In this document: positions 10,701 to 22,158 of the stretch, piece by piece
Position numbering within the stretch: the stretch's first letter is position 1
Layout of the letters: each line of letters begins with the position of its first letter
Source of the DNA: Stromatinia cepivora
Lineage: Eukaryota > Ascomycota > Leotiomycetes > Helotiales > Sclerotiniaceae
Direction: 5' to 3'
Assembly: GCA_014898415.1 (NCBI GenBank)
Contig: RCTD01000006.1
Span: 1,178,001-1,242,000, forward strand
DNA length: 64,000 bases
Position numbers and translations under genes: made by a program
The notes under the pieces: model-generated
Seen by the model: only the letters and a program-made list of their open reading frames with translations
Database searches by the model: none
Told to the model about the DNA's origin: nothing

Positions 10701-12719
10701 TTGGTCTTTGGGAGTATAGGGTATTAATTTCGGAAATAGCGATGAGAGCGTTGAGCAATACGGCGAAGAAAAGAACACCTCCTTTTTGAAAGAAACTTGC
10801 TGTATTACTCGGGGTATTATAGTAAATAGATCCGATGATCAAAGCCATGGCAATCTGACCTATGATTGTCGTAACTGTAGAAGTTTTATCGTTCCATAAA
10901 CGTTGAACGGCTCGCTTTGCGCAATATTTTGTTTGCATGATAATGCTGACAGTGTATGGTGACTCAGGTCGTAGGTGATCAGCTTGCATACCCTTTCGAC
11001 TTGCTTTGAATTGTTCCAATGTCTTGCCACCCATAGGGAATTCCTCTTCGTATGATTTCATTTCTTTCATCATGCTCTTGAATATTTTAGAATCTTTGAA
11101 GTATTTCTCGAATTCCTCAGGAGTCCTAGGAACCTTTTTCTCAAAGCCCAGTCTCACTTTTCGTTCTGAAGTATTAGTAATTGAAGTCAGAAAATCACCA
11201 GTAGTTTGACGACTAAACTGGGTCAGCATTATTCAACTAGATCCATTCATGGAACCTGTGTTTATTATTGTGTGCACTTACGGAGGACATTCCCAACCCA
11301 TATCCACAAAGTATTTTTTGGCTAGGTCGCAAGGTCCAAAATAAATTTGACGACCTTCATAGAGTACGATAGCCTTATCAAACTCATCATAAATCTGTTG
11401 ACTAGCTTGATAAATAGCAACCAAGTGAGCTGAACCACAGAGATTGGCAGTCATCCGTAAAGATTTTGTGAACTAGTTCTTAGATCAGCGATGTACCAGT
11501 ATCCATTCCAGCACAAATTACTTACCTCCAGAGCAGTTGCGGCATCCAAACCACGTGTAGAGTTGTCCCATGCAGCAATTGGTGAGCCAGCTAAAGCCAT
11601 CTCGGCAATACTAACACGTTTTCTTTCACCTCCAGATACACCTCGTACGAAATCGTTACCAACTTTAGTATTATACGTGTGGGATAATCCATAGATAGCC
11701 ATAACGACTTTAGTCATATGCTTTGCCCAGGCTTCACGAGTAGTTCCATCAACAAGTCTTTGCTGTGGAGTACGTACACTCGCAGCAAATTCTAAAGTTT
11801 CTCCAACAGTCAAGTGAGGGAAATGCTTGTCGACCTCTTGGTTGTACACAATTTCACCTCGGAATTGTTTGAGCATTTGCTTTTGCGTGATACCTATATT
11901 TATTAGCATCATCCTGAATCATCGAGTATGCCAACATCACAAACCATTATAATGAATCTCTGATCCTGGCTTCATATCCAATCCATGAAGTTCTCCCATC
12001 AGAGATTTGAGGAATGTGGAACAACCAGAACCAGGTCTTCCCAGAACGATTAACATCTCTCCTGATTTCAAAACACCATTGAAATCGTTCAAAATCGTCT
12101 TCTCCGGACCTTTTCCAACAAATTCTCTAAATCGTAAAGGTGCCATTAACAGCGAGCCGACATCCTTTTGTATATTTATTGCTGATCCAGAACCGCATAC
12201 TTTAAGATTCTTGAATACAATTCCAGCACGTCTTTGGATAACTTGATTCTCATCCGTTAATCTCATCATCCTGAATATTCATTAATATTTAGCCAAATTC
12301 ATTGGACATAAGCAAACTTACATTTTCGTCCATTTATACACATCAAAATCTGGGGAGCTGGGGTCCAAGGCTGAATCTCCCAACCTAACCCCATACAAGG
12401 TATCCTGTTTCTCCAATTCAAGATTTTTAGCTGTAGCATTGGTAAAAGTTCGTCCTAATTGAGAACCTCCAAAACCTGAAGCTATTCTCTCCAATTCTTC
12501 TCGATCTCCTGTCCTTATTGATTCGAATTGTTTTTCTCTAGCAGTTTCATTGGTTGTGGCAGGCCGTAATGTGTCGTCAAAGTCTGCGGAGCCATCTGAG
12601 CTGGATGGTAATGATTGTTCGACCTCATTTTGATGATATGATAAAAATTGGGAATTGAGAATATTCTCGGAGCGTTCAGGGAAATAATCATGTCGTTCAG
12701 GATCCGAAGTAGAAGCCAT
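7705..12719 (-). CDS. full-size PDR-type ABC transporter (ABC-G)
   Basis: Eight exons, all joined by GT-AG introns that keep frame: 12719-12322, 12270-11945, 11893-11526, 11472-11282, 11212-10507, 10454-9007, 8957-8212 and 8159-7705, coding for 1545 residues. The layout is the PDR order NBD1-TMD1-NBD2-TMD2. NBD1 has the degenerate Walker [10 protein letters not shown] (about 210-218), signature VSGGERKR (about 326) and the atypical [14 protein letters not shown]2 has canonical Walker [10 protein letters not shown] (about 910), signature LNVEQRKLL (about 1015), Walker [14 protein letters not shown] (about 1035) and H-loop TIHQPSA. The asymmetric NBD pair is normal for the family. The protein should sit in the plasma membrane and export hydrophobic drugs, fungicides or defence compounds using ATP. 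Length and motifs are complete. It resembles azole-efflux pumps of plant-pathogenic fungi, but a specific orthologue is not claimed. The start at 12719 is chosen because longer upstream frames run into low-complexity 5' sequence. Confidence 0.95.
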
Positions 12720-14914
12720 ATCCAAATTGGCACTGTGGTTGTTGGGTCGATGTGGGATGTGGGATGTGGGGGGGGGGGGAATATTAATGTCGTCACTGAT
12801 AACGGACGATCGGGAGGGGCAGAGGATATAGAAGGTATGAATGAAGTAAAAACAAAGAGAAGTTGGAAACCAAATGTTCCTTTCGACTTCCAAAAATTTG
12901 ATGAAGGGGTAAGTAAAGTGTTAGTTAATTATAAATATTAAGTTACAATCAAATATTTTGGATTTCTTCTTTCATTTTGATTTTGGGAAAGCCACTTCTT
13001 TTGTATAAATAAACGCTCAGTAGTTCACCACCAGTTTGATATCAAGGTTGAACGACCCGCCGAGTAAATGGCTTACTTCTCATTGGCCTCAAATGTAATG
13101 ACGTAAGCCACATGAAAGCATTTTGCGGAAAATGTTAATGCCGGACCATATTTGTTGTCCTATGTCCGTTTACTTGTGAGATACGAATGCGGGATAAACG
13201 ATTTTACGTAGGGATGAACTTTAGCCAACTTTACTAGGTAGGTATTTCCTGCTAGACAAAGCTTGACGCCTGCCAGGAGATGATGAGGATGAATAAACTC
13301 GGGGCACTCAGTGTAAGATGCTTAGATGCAAAGATCTTGCAATATTTTTAATAAAGTATGAGTGAAGTTAGAAAAGAAGTCTACCCTAATAAATTCTGCG
13401 ATACACACAACTCTCTCTCTCTCTACAAGATAATGAAAACTATTGAAAATCATTTCATAATCCTAACTTCATTCTTTTCATACCAAAGTTAACCTCACGG
13501 AAGGACATTAACCAAAGGGGAGGGAGTACCGGTAGTCATTCCGCCTCTTCGTCCGCCGCCCCGACGGAAATGAAGAGATACTCCGTAAAGAAGTTGGATT
13601 ATTGTTGTTGACGGAGTTAATAGATCTACATATGGGTGTTAGTGGAAATCGGGAGAATGATGATGTGAATTACCCCTTTAACGAATTCTCGTTTGTTTGC
13701 GCGTCCTCAAATGGTGGAAGTGGTTAGCAATCATAAATACCGTCTAATCCACATAACTCGGCTTCTAATTAACCACATTCAGCTCTAGCTTTCTCACTTC
13801 CGATTAAAAGAATGAAGAACAAAACTATCTATCCACTTCCAGCTTAATTAGATAAGACGTTGGTGGTTGGTTTTAGCATCATGACGAAATATTTAAACTT
13901 TAGTTCGATGTTTTCATAAAATTATTTATGTTATTATCCGTATCTCCGTCTTCTCCGTCTTCTCCGTCCTCCATTCTCTGTCCTCCAATCCCCGTCCTCC
14001 ATTCTCCGCCTTGAATGATCAAATCATAACACTCATGCATAAAGTTACACAAGATATTTGAAAAAATTCGATAGGGCTGAGTCCCGACAATAGTACAACT
14101 GCACGGGTGCACCTTGATGAAGCCAAGGAATGATGCATTGATTGCCGAGCCTTCAGAAAGGTCGAGATTCTTTCTTTTCAACAACCACCAGCCACCTACA
14201 TCTGCCCAGGTGTGGACACAAGGCGTGGACAAACACGAACCGAGACGCTATCAGTATATACAATCTCAAGTCGTTCAATTCGCAATTGAGGATTTTGTTG
14301 TTTGCTACCTTTCATTCATTGATTGTTCTCAGGGAATTAGTCAAGTTCGATAAGTCACTCCCCATGTTGATAGACTAAAATTAGTTCTTCCATGAGGTAG
14401 GTAATATCACATCTTGAGCCATGTCTCAATGCACCATTGATTTGCCTCGTTCTTTTTTCAATAGTCTCAAAACAAAATTCGATCGATGGCACGTGATCGG
14501 TTAGTCACATGATTTAACTGTCTCCATGATCACTTGAACTCTAAGGACTCTGGTGAGGCAACTTATTGCGATGACGACAGCAGAGTACAATGGAGATGAC
14601 AATCAAAAATAAAGAACCAGCGAAAAGGGTCAATACATTTACGATCACAATACTACAATTGCTTTTGAAATGACAATATCAATGCATTGAGTTCCGAAAC
14701 AAGGATTTCCCTTTTAAAGCCGAGCGTCGTGTTCACCGTGTATCATGTTGCTCGTACAACAACAATGAAACTGCATTTCATCTATTCTATCTCAAAAAGG
14801 AAAAAAAAAAGGAAAAAAAAACTTTTTCAAAGGAAAATGCTTCATTCTTCCTTTTTCGAATACTTTGCTTCCGTTTTATAACTCATCTCTGACAAGTGAA
14901 TTGAGATCCAAAAG
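12720..14914. other. divergent intergenic region between ABC transporter and membrane-protein gene
   Basis: About 2.2 kb of promoter-type sequence serves two divergent genes. It contains a G-run next to a short GGGATGT repeat (about 12753-12779), a CT microsatellite (about 13411-13422) and a cluster of CCG/CGG triplets at about 13540-13620 that could bind Zn2Cys6 regulators. No convincing coding sequence is seen. Confidence 0.4.
13940..14011 (+). repeat. degenerate CT-rich short tandem repeat
   Basis: Imperfect 9-12 bp units related to TCTCCGTCT and CCGTCCTCCAT repeat through about 70 bp of non-coding sequence. Confidence 0.7.
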
Positions 14915-16522
14915 ATGGCCAACCAAGTATATTATGAACTCTCAGCGGAGCCCATGGAAATTTCAGCCAAGCCTCACACTCAGTCGCAACAACAACAACA
15001 ATCACCTTCATTACCTCCCAGAAATCCTTCTACTCCATCGTCTGACAGTGAAGAATCGACAATTCGAGGTGTTCCAGGAGATAATCCATCTACTCCATCT
15101 CTACCATTATTCATACGAAGATCTAAATCGAATCTCCTAAGTCAATCTTCAGAAAATGCCACCACTAATACCACGCCCACAACCCCTCCTAATCGGCCCA
15201 ACATTTCCACAACCGAATCCTACGAAACCGACACTTCCGATGACCCGCCACCCCTACCCGGTGACAGACCGAACCTAAACCTTCATACCGGCCCATCGCT
15301 TCCACCCCGAAGAATCTCTCAGTACAATCCAAATGAAATACACTTTACTCGAGATTCCCACCGAGTTATCGCATATCTCATACCGCTTCCTAAACCCATC
15401 AATGTTTCCGATGCCGAATTTCCTCAAGTTTGTTGCTATTTTAATCACACATCAGCATTCCACTAATAATCACCCAGCGCTATCTAATGTACACACCACC
15501 TGCAGCTCATCTTCTCAAGCCAGCTGAAGGAATCAAAGAAGGGAAACGTCATAAGGGAAAACGGTTTTGGCAGCGCGAAGTAAGTCAACCTCCTTTCCCG
15601 GAATCGATGTTGATCGCATGACCAATAGCTAATCATACTCTAATTATCTTAGGTCAAAAAAGCCAAGACTTATGATGGTAAAACCATGAGTCTCAAGGGA
15701 CTCCATAGTAAAACCACTCGAGGTGTACTTTGGGGAATTAACTCCATCAAAAATACAGACATAACATTTCTTAACCGAGTCCCCCGAAAAGGTACCCCCT
15801 CCACCGTTCCACCGTTCCACCTTCCCCTAGACCCTAAACTAACCCTCGTTTCAGAAATCGAAGAACTCCACATCGTCTACCCATCAAGCATCCCCCATTC
15901 TCCCGTCGACCTCCGCACCCAATTCTTCTCCCAACTAAAGCGTACCAAAACCCGCGCCCAAAAGCACGCCGCAATATCCACGCTCCTCCTCCTCCCCACC
16001 CTCCTAGTTGACACCTTCGCCGCCATCATCTGGCCATTCGGCGGTCTCTTCGAAGTAGACGCCATATGGGCCTTCACCTCTATTCGAGGCTACCTCGTAT
16101 CTCGCTCCATCACCAAACGTCTGAATTCTCAAGACACGATTCACGACCACGAACAAATGCGCATCCAAGATCGGGAATTATATCTCCGATTTCAAAAAAG
16201 TGAGGAAGTGGGGATACTAGAGAGATATGTGAAGGAATTATGTCACAAGCGTAATCCGGCACGGTTTGAGAGTGCGGGGGTGCCGCCGACGGAAACGGAG
16301 GTTTTGAGGGCGATGGGCTGGGAACCCGATTTGAGGGGTAGGGTTAAGAGTGGGGTGAGGGGGGGTATGCCGGAGGGTGGTGTGAGGGATTGGGATGATG
16401 AGAGGTGGCAGGAACGTGAGGTGAAGGATGATTTACTTGGTGTATTGGGGAAGGGGGCGAAGAGTTGGGATGGCTGGTGTAAGAAATGGGAGAAAAATCC
16501 AAAGAAAGCGGAGAAGAAGTGA
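14915..16522 (+). CDS. conserved-type hypothetical protein with one hydrophobic region
   Basis: Four exons fit: 14915-15427, 15478-15579, 15653-15791 and 15855-16522, giving 473 residues. The third intron (63 nt, in frame, branch ACTAAC, acceptor TTTCAG) is easy to miss because it has no stop. The first 130 residues are low-complexity Ser/Pro/Thr/Gln. A compact domain begins at RVIAYLIPLP, passes through a Lys/Arg-rich stretch, and reaches a hydrophobic segment at about residues 290-326 (LLLLPTLLVDTFAAIIWPFGG). The C-terminus is charged. This layout (LLPLP-like start, two basic segments, one hydrophobic hairpin) is reminiscent of the mitochondrial K+/H+ exchange-related family PF10173; that is only a suggestion. 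The start at 14915 is the first ATG that opens the frame. Confidence 0.8.
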
Positions 16523-17313
16523 TGTGTACTGGTGGGGAAAGAATCAGCGGATGGATTTTAGCAATGTAATATGAATCTATGTACGAATATGTAGCGGTCT
16601 GAAAGTTTAAACGTGGTCTTTAGAAAATCTAATTTCGTCTGATTGTTGGAGAAATATTTCACTATTGAATCTCAATCCAGAAGTTGAAGTTTATTCAACG
16701 AGTACAGATAGGTAATCTACCTTTATGAGAGATGATATTTATGTTTTCGGGCCAAGGATAAGAAGCTTATTCCTAGCCAACATAGCTACTCGGTAGAGAA
16801 AACACGATGGGAATGGGTTCGGGTTGAAGAAATTGGGAGTGAGTGCGGATTTTATTCCAAACTAGGTTGAATCGAAAGTAGTTTTGTTGATCTTTCTGCC
16901 ACAAGTTACCGCCTTCCTAATTAGACTGGTAACCGGGTAGTGAACTAGCTCGATTATTTAATCGAACAATTCTAAATTCTAAACAAAACTTTTTTATTAA
17001 AAATATTAATTGCTTTTTATCACAGGATAGTATGATTACAGAGTACTTTCAGGGATCGGGGAATATATGATATATATGATTAAATAGAATTGATTGATTT
17101 ACTCTCGATTATTATAATCAAAAGTTATATATATAAATTAAATAAACTATTATCTAACTAATAAATAATCTAATTAAATTAGATTTGAATAATATTATAT
17201 CAAAAGACTTTTTTTATATATATTAGAATTCGAAGATTTATAAAAGAAAATGTGAGAAACACGACAAAGAATCAAATAGTATTAGAATACGAATAAGAGT
17301 TGTTTGAATATCA
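16523..17313. other. 3' flank of the membrane-protein gene grading into AT-rich sequence
   Basis: The first 430 bp is of ordinary composition. From about 16960 the sequence becomes strongly AT-rich although the first LTR begins only at 17319. This fits RIP spreading a few hundred bases into single-copy flank. No genes are seen. Confidence 0.5.
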
Positions 17314-17318
17314 AAACT

Positions 17319-17484
17319 TGTTGGAAATGAGGCCATTATAGGATTAGAATTGAGGTTACATAATCATAATGGTGTATAGACCATATTTGGGGATAACTTT
17401 AATTCTATTTCTATTAGAATTATAAATCCTTAATTCAACCTATATAGAAAACAATATTATTATTTTCTATACCAAAAGTTAACA
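17319..17484 (+). repeat. 5' LTR of outer element A
   Basis: 166 bp from TGTTGGAAATGAGG to AAAAGTTAACA. It is one of six copies of this LTR in the window and is followed by a tRNA-Met-like primer-binding site. Confidence 0.9.
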
Positions 17485-17501
17485 AATTATAAGATCCGGT
17501 T
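17485..17501 (+). other. primer-binding site of outer element A
   Basis: The sequence AATTATAAGATCCGGTT directly follows the LTR. The equivalent site of the inner copy reads ATTATGAGATCCGGTT (38943-38957, minus). Its complement has the form of a CAU anticodon loop with its 5' stem, as expected for Copia elements primed by a cleaved half tRNA-Met. Confidence 0.5.
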
Positions 17502-18259
17502 GTATAATAATGATTAGAAAGCAAAACAAATCGAAAAAGGATTAACATAATTAATAAAAATGAAATAAAATGAAAATTAAAGTTTTTATATAGTATTATC
17601 AAAGCAAAATTGAAATATGATAATATAGTTTATAATTCACAATATTACAAACCAAAGCGAAGAACAATCTATACAATACTGATATAGAATTATAGTAGAA
17701 ATGAAAAACAAGTTCGTATAATTACAAGAAAATATATTATAATATGATTTTACAAATTTTCTTATTGTTTTATTTTTATATTTCTTTATTATTCCGAATC
17801 TATTTATTACATATTTTTTAAGATTATTTTAAAAACCTAAAGATTATCTTCGATATTCATTAAACAGCAAGAAATCTTTACAATATCGAAATCAAACAAT
17901 TCTTCGAAGCTCGATTAAAATAACTATAAACGATGATTCAGATAAACAAAAATATAATTGAAAGGGAAAGGATGGTTTTATATAATTGATCAAATATTAA
18001 ACGAATATATATAGATTGCAGGATTCAATATAGTATCTGTTTACAAGATCAATGGTTGTGTATATTATAATATCGAATTGAAATCGGAATATTTAAAGGA
18101 CAAAACGAATATATTATTATATATTTGTATAATATTTAATAATAATGATAAAGTCTTTATCGATGAATATTTAATAGTATATATATTTTGGAGATATTTT
18201 AAATCAAAATATATCAGAATTAGTGTAATCATAGTTAATATGTATATAATGATGATTTA

Positions 18260-18425
18260 TGTTAACTTTTGGTGCAGGAAATAGTAGTATTGTTGATTAT
18301 ATAGGTTGAACTAAGGATTTATAATTCTAATAGAAATAGAATTGAGATTATCCTCAAATATAGTTTATGCATTATTATAATCATATAATTTCAATTCTAA
18401 TTTTATAATAATTTCATTTCCAACA
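18260..18425 (-). repeat. 3' LTR of inner element A
   Basis: A 166-bp family-A LTR in reverse orientation, heavily C-to-T/G-to-A changed. The RNase H end lies 33 bp inside it. Confidence 0.9.
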
Positions 18426-18457
18426 TTCTCTTATTGAAAATATCCTATTCGATTCTC

Positions 18458-18742
18458 CTAGACTACTAATCCTAACATTTTCTTGAATCTTTCGAAAGCA
18501 ATCCTTATACAAAGCTTCGTCATTCTGTCGGCAACTATATCGTATGTATTGATATAACTAATAGCGATTTTCTCCTTTTCTATCAAATCCTTAATGAAAT
18601 GATAATTGATATCTATATATTTGAATCGTTCATGTAAATATAGGTTTTTGATTAAAGCTAAAGCATTTTGATTGTTATCAAGTATCTGAACTATATCTCC
18701 ATTCTTTCTAATATAATTTGATTTAAATAAATCTTTAAACAT
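18458..18742 (-). pseudogene. RNase H end of inner element A pol
   Basis: An open 94-codon stretch matches the Copia RNase H C-terminus: DNNQNALALIKN, HERFKYIDINYHFI, then YINTYDIVADRMTKL. It survives by chance in a frame that is broken further upstream. Confidence 0.8.
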
Positions 18743-20035
18743 TTGTATAATCCATCTCCCTTATTTAATAAATATTACCATCGCAATATATTCTGATTCC
18801 GTATTAGAAATAATCACAAACATTAGTTTCTTATTAGTCCACAATATAAAACCTTTATAGAATATTATAACTTCCCTTAAAACACTTTTCCGGTTATATT
18901 TGTTATTAGCCCAATCTGCATCTATATATACCTTTATTATATTATCAAATATATTGTATTCTTTGCAGATATTAAATTGTATTCCCTTTGACCCGAACTA
19001 TAGCTTTTGTTTGATTATTGATTATAGATATCGTATCAGATTTTTCAAAGCTATAGTATAATGTTTTATTGGTTTTGTTATAAATTGTGAAAGTCTTCCA
19101 ATTGAGAATATTATATCTGATCGAATATATATTATTAAATAAATCATATTTCCTATTTGTTGTTGATATTTGTTTATATCTATTAGTTCATTATCATCGA
19201 TTGCTAATCGGAAATGGATATAATTCATTATTAATAGTTTCTTGACTTAGTATTATCTATATATAATACTATATTTGGTTAGTATAATATCGAGATATTC
19301 TTCTTGATCTATGATTAATATATACACTTTTCTATCACGAATGATTCTAACATCTAAGATCTTACTAATCTCCCCTAGATTCTTAATATTAAAACAAACT
19401 GATAGCTTTTCATTAAATTAAATGATTTATAATGATGTATATGATACAATAATGATATCGTCGATATATACCAATAATATTATATTACAATCTTTGGATA
19501 TATACAGATATAGATCTGCCAAACTTTGTATAAAGTTTATGCCTAAAAGTTCTTTCTTCAATAATAAACTTCAGTCCCTTTCAGTTTGCTTCAAATTATA
19601 TAGACTTCGTAGGGCTTGTAGTATATATCCTTTTTCGATTTTGATATTTTAGGATAATTCGAAATAGATTTCTTCCTTCAAATATAATTCAATAAAAGCG
19701 TTTTTGATATCGAAATATAAGTATTCCAAATTTTCCTTTACAACGATAACTAGGAATAATCTAAATATATTTAATTTTATTATTAATACAAATATTTTGT
19801 TGTAATCTTTTCTTAATATTTAATTGAATTTTTGAGTTATTAATTTTGCTTTGAATCGTTCTATTTTGTTATTCTTAATTATAAATACTTATTTCATCGA
19901 AACCAAATTACTTCTTTTAAAGAATATATATTCTTTTTAAATACTATTTTGAATTAAAGATATAATTTCCTTTTAAATAGCTTTCTTTTATTTTTCAAAA
20001 TATTCTTAATCCGATATTGTTTTCTTATAAGTTCT

Positions 20036-20344
20036 TGTCACGGAAAGCCCCGCAATCCCCTGTATCTTATAAAGGATCAAAGCGTATGCTTTCCAATCGG
20101 AATGAAGGATCTACTAGCCCTTACCAATCCACTAATTGATAAAATGATCCTGATATACTAATAAACAAAGATCTAGCTTAATTAAAATGTATATCGGCTA
20201 AATAATCACTCATTTGTTCTATATATACAACTCTTGATTCATATAATCAAAAACAAGTCATTCAATTCTTTTACTTTATCAATCATATATACCATCTATT
20301 CAATAATCCCTGAAAGTGCTATATAATCATATTATCCCATGATA
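20036..20344 (+). repeat. 5' LTR of element B
   Basis: 309 bp beginning TGTCACGGAAAGCCCC and ending CCCATGATA. The ends form an imperfect inverted repeat. Confidence 0.9.
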
Positions 20345-20360
20345 ATTATGAACCCGGTAG
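20345..20360 (+). other. primer-binding site of element B
   Basis: ATTATGAACCCGGTAG directly follows the LTR. Its complement ends in CCGGGTTCATAAT, the form of a CAU anticodon loop and 5' stem, which suggests half-tRNA-Met priming. Confidence 0.45.
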
Positions 20361-21861
20361 TTCTTAAAATCTACACAACTTTCTATCCGATGATTATTAA
20401 ATATTCAAGAGATCATTCTTAAAATATTATTTCTATTTTATCTATAATTCAATATTTATATCAATTTAGTTATCTTCATTCAATATAGCAAAGAATCAAA
20501 ATGATCTTCTTTTTACAATCTATACTCAATAATCGAAGTGGTATTTATATTTGAAAAATAAATATCAAATTCAAGGAATTTGGGATTCAATCAATTCAAA
20601 GAACGATTTGTTTGTTTCTATATCAGTGATATCTATTTCAAGCTCCGATCTGATGAATAAGTTTATCTATGCTCAAATCGATTGGCTCTCAATTAAACTA
20701 TCTATTTTACTTTCTGTTATCGATCTTCAATTTAAATACAATTAAAAGAAACAAATTCAATATCAAAAGGAATTCTTGGAATATCTTGTAACGATTCAAT
20801 TTAGGGAAGATATTAATGGAAATACAAAGATAAAAGATTCTGATAATAATATATCGAGATTTACTTTTAATAAATCCATTGCTCCACTTTTAACCATTTT
20901 CCAAAAAATCTCCTTCGAATTTATCTCTCTCTAATTAGAGTATCGATATCGATAATAAGAATATATATAGAATCACAAAACTTTCAAGGATATTTATGAA
21001 TAGATCGAATCGTTAGTTGATCAAATATATTTTATGGAATTATCTATTCTCAATCAAAGTATTATAGCTCTTTTATTCAAAACAATTATTAATATATTTA
21101 AAAAGAAGTTTGTATCTATGGTAATTATTATCAAGCTTGCAGTATTACAAAAATATCGATCTATTTTAATACAAGCCTCGTTTGGCAAAACCGATTTTAT
21201 CAAATAGTATAGGGATTGGATTATAGCCTATATTAAAGCTTTTGTATATAAAATCATTGAGATATAGAATAAAATTGTTATCAATACTTTTCTATAAGCT
21301 ATTAATACCAGAATACTCCCAATCTGGGTAAATATTATGATTATATAGATCGAAATGAATAATCAGTTTGGATTATTTAATTTCTTATTTAAGTAATTCG
21401 GAGATATTTTTGGAGGATTAATCTTTCAGGATTCTATTTCCTTAAAAGTTAAAGGAGGAGTATATTCTATATTTATTTCTTTTCAAAATAATAAAAAGTC
21501 TAAAAAGAATAAAAAGAATATCAATTTTGAAAATAATCAAAGGATCAAGAAAATCTGGAAATGTTTTTGTAGAACTGAATCTGAATAAAACAATGGAATT
21601 GGTTATGATTACATTGTATATAATTGCAAAGTTATAAAGTTAATACTCATTGGAAGGATTAATTCATTATTCAAAAAGATATTCAATGAAAACGAATTAC
21701 AAATAATTAAGGATCGAGTAAGATTGCATTCATAAAAGCAATTTTACCCTAATTGGATCAAAAGGAAATGAATGAAAGGTTCCATTGATCCTTTAGGATT
21801 TTCAATCAACATTATTATTTTGGATATTCGATACGATTAATCAGAGGTATACTTTATAATA

Positions 21862-22158
21862 ATGAAAGTATATTATCTATTCAATAATACTTTGTTCGAT
21901 AATTGTAGTGCTATATATATCGTAAACAATATATCTTTATTAGATAATCATCAATATCGATTATCCGATCCCAATGATTTTGTAGAAACAGATACTTCCA
22001 GTTTCCAAGTCTTAGGATATAGGGTTTATATTATCAAAGGGATCATTAAGAGAGAAGATTATTCTAATAATGATCTGATTTTGAACAACGTAATATTCAT
22101 CCTTGGTTTTCATATCAATATCGTTTTGGAGACTCGATTGAAGAAAGCCGGCCTATGA
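21862..22158 (+). pseudogene. Copia B protease-domain remnant
   Basis: A 98-codon open stretch carries the retroviral-type protease region (DNCSAIYIVNN, where D-S/T-G is expected) and ends with NVIFILGFHINIVLETRL, typical of the protease to pre-integrase junction in fungal Copia pol. Confidence 0.7.
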
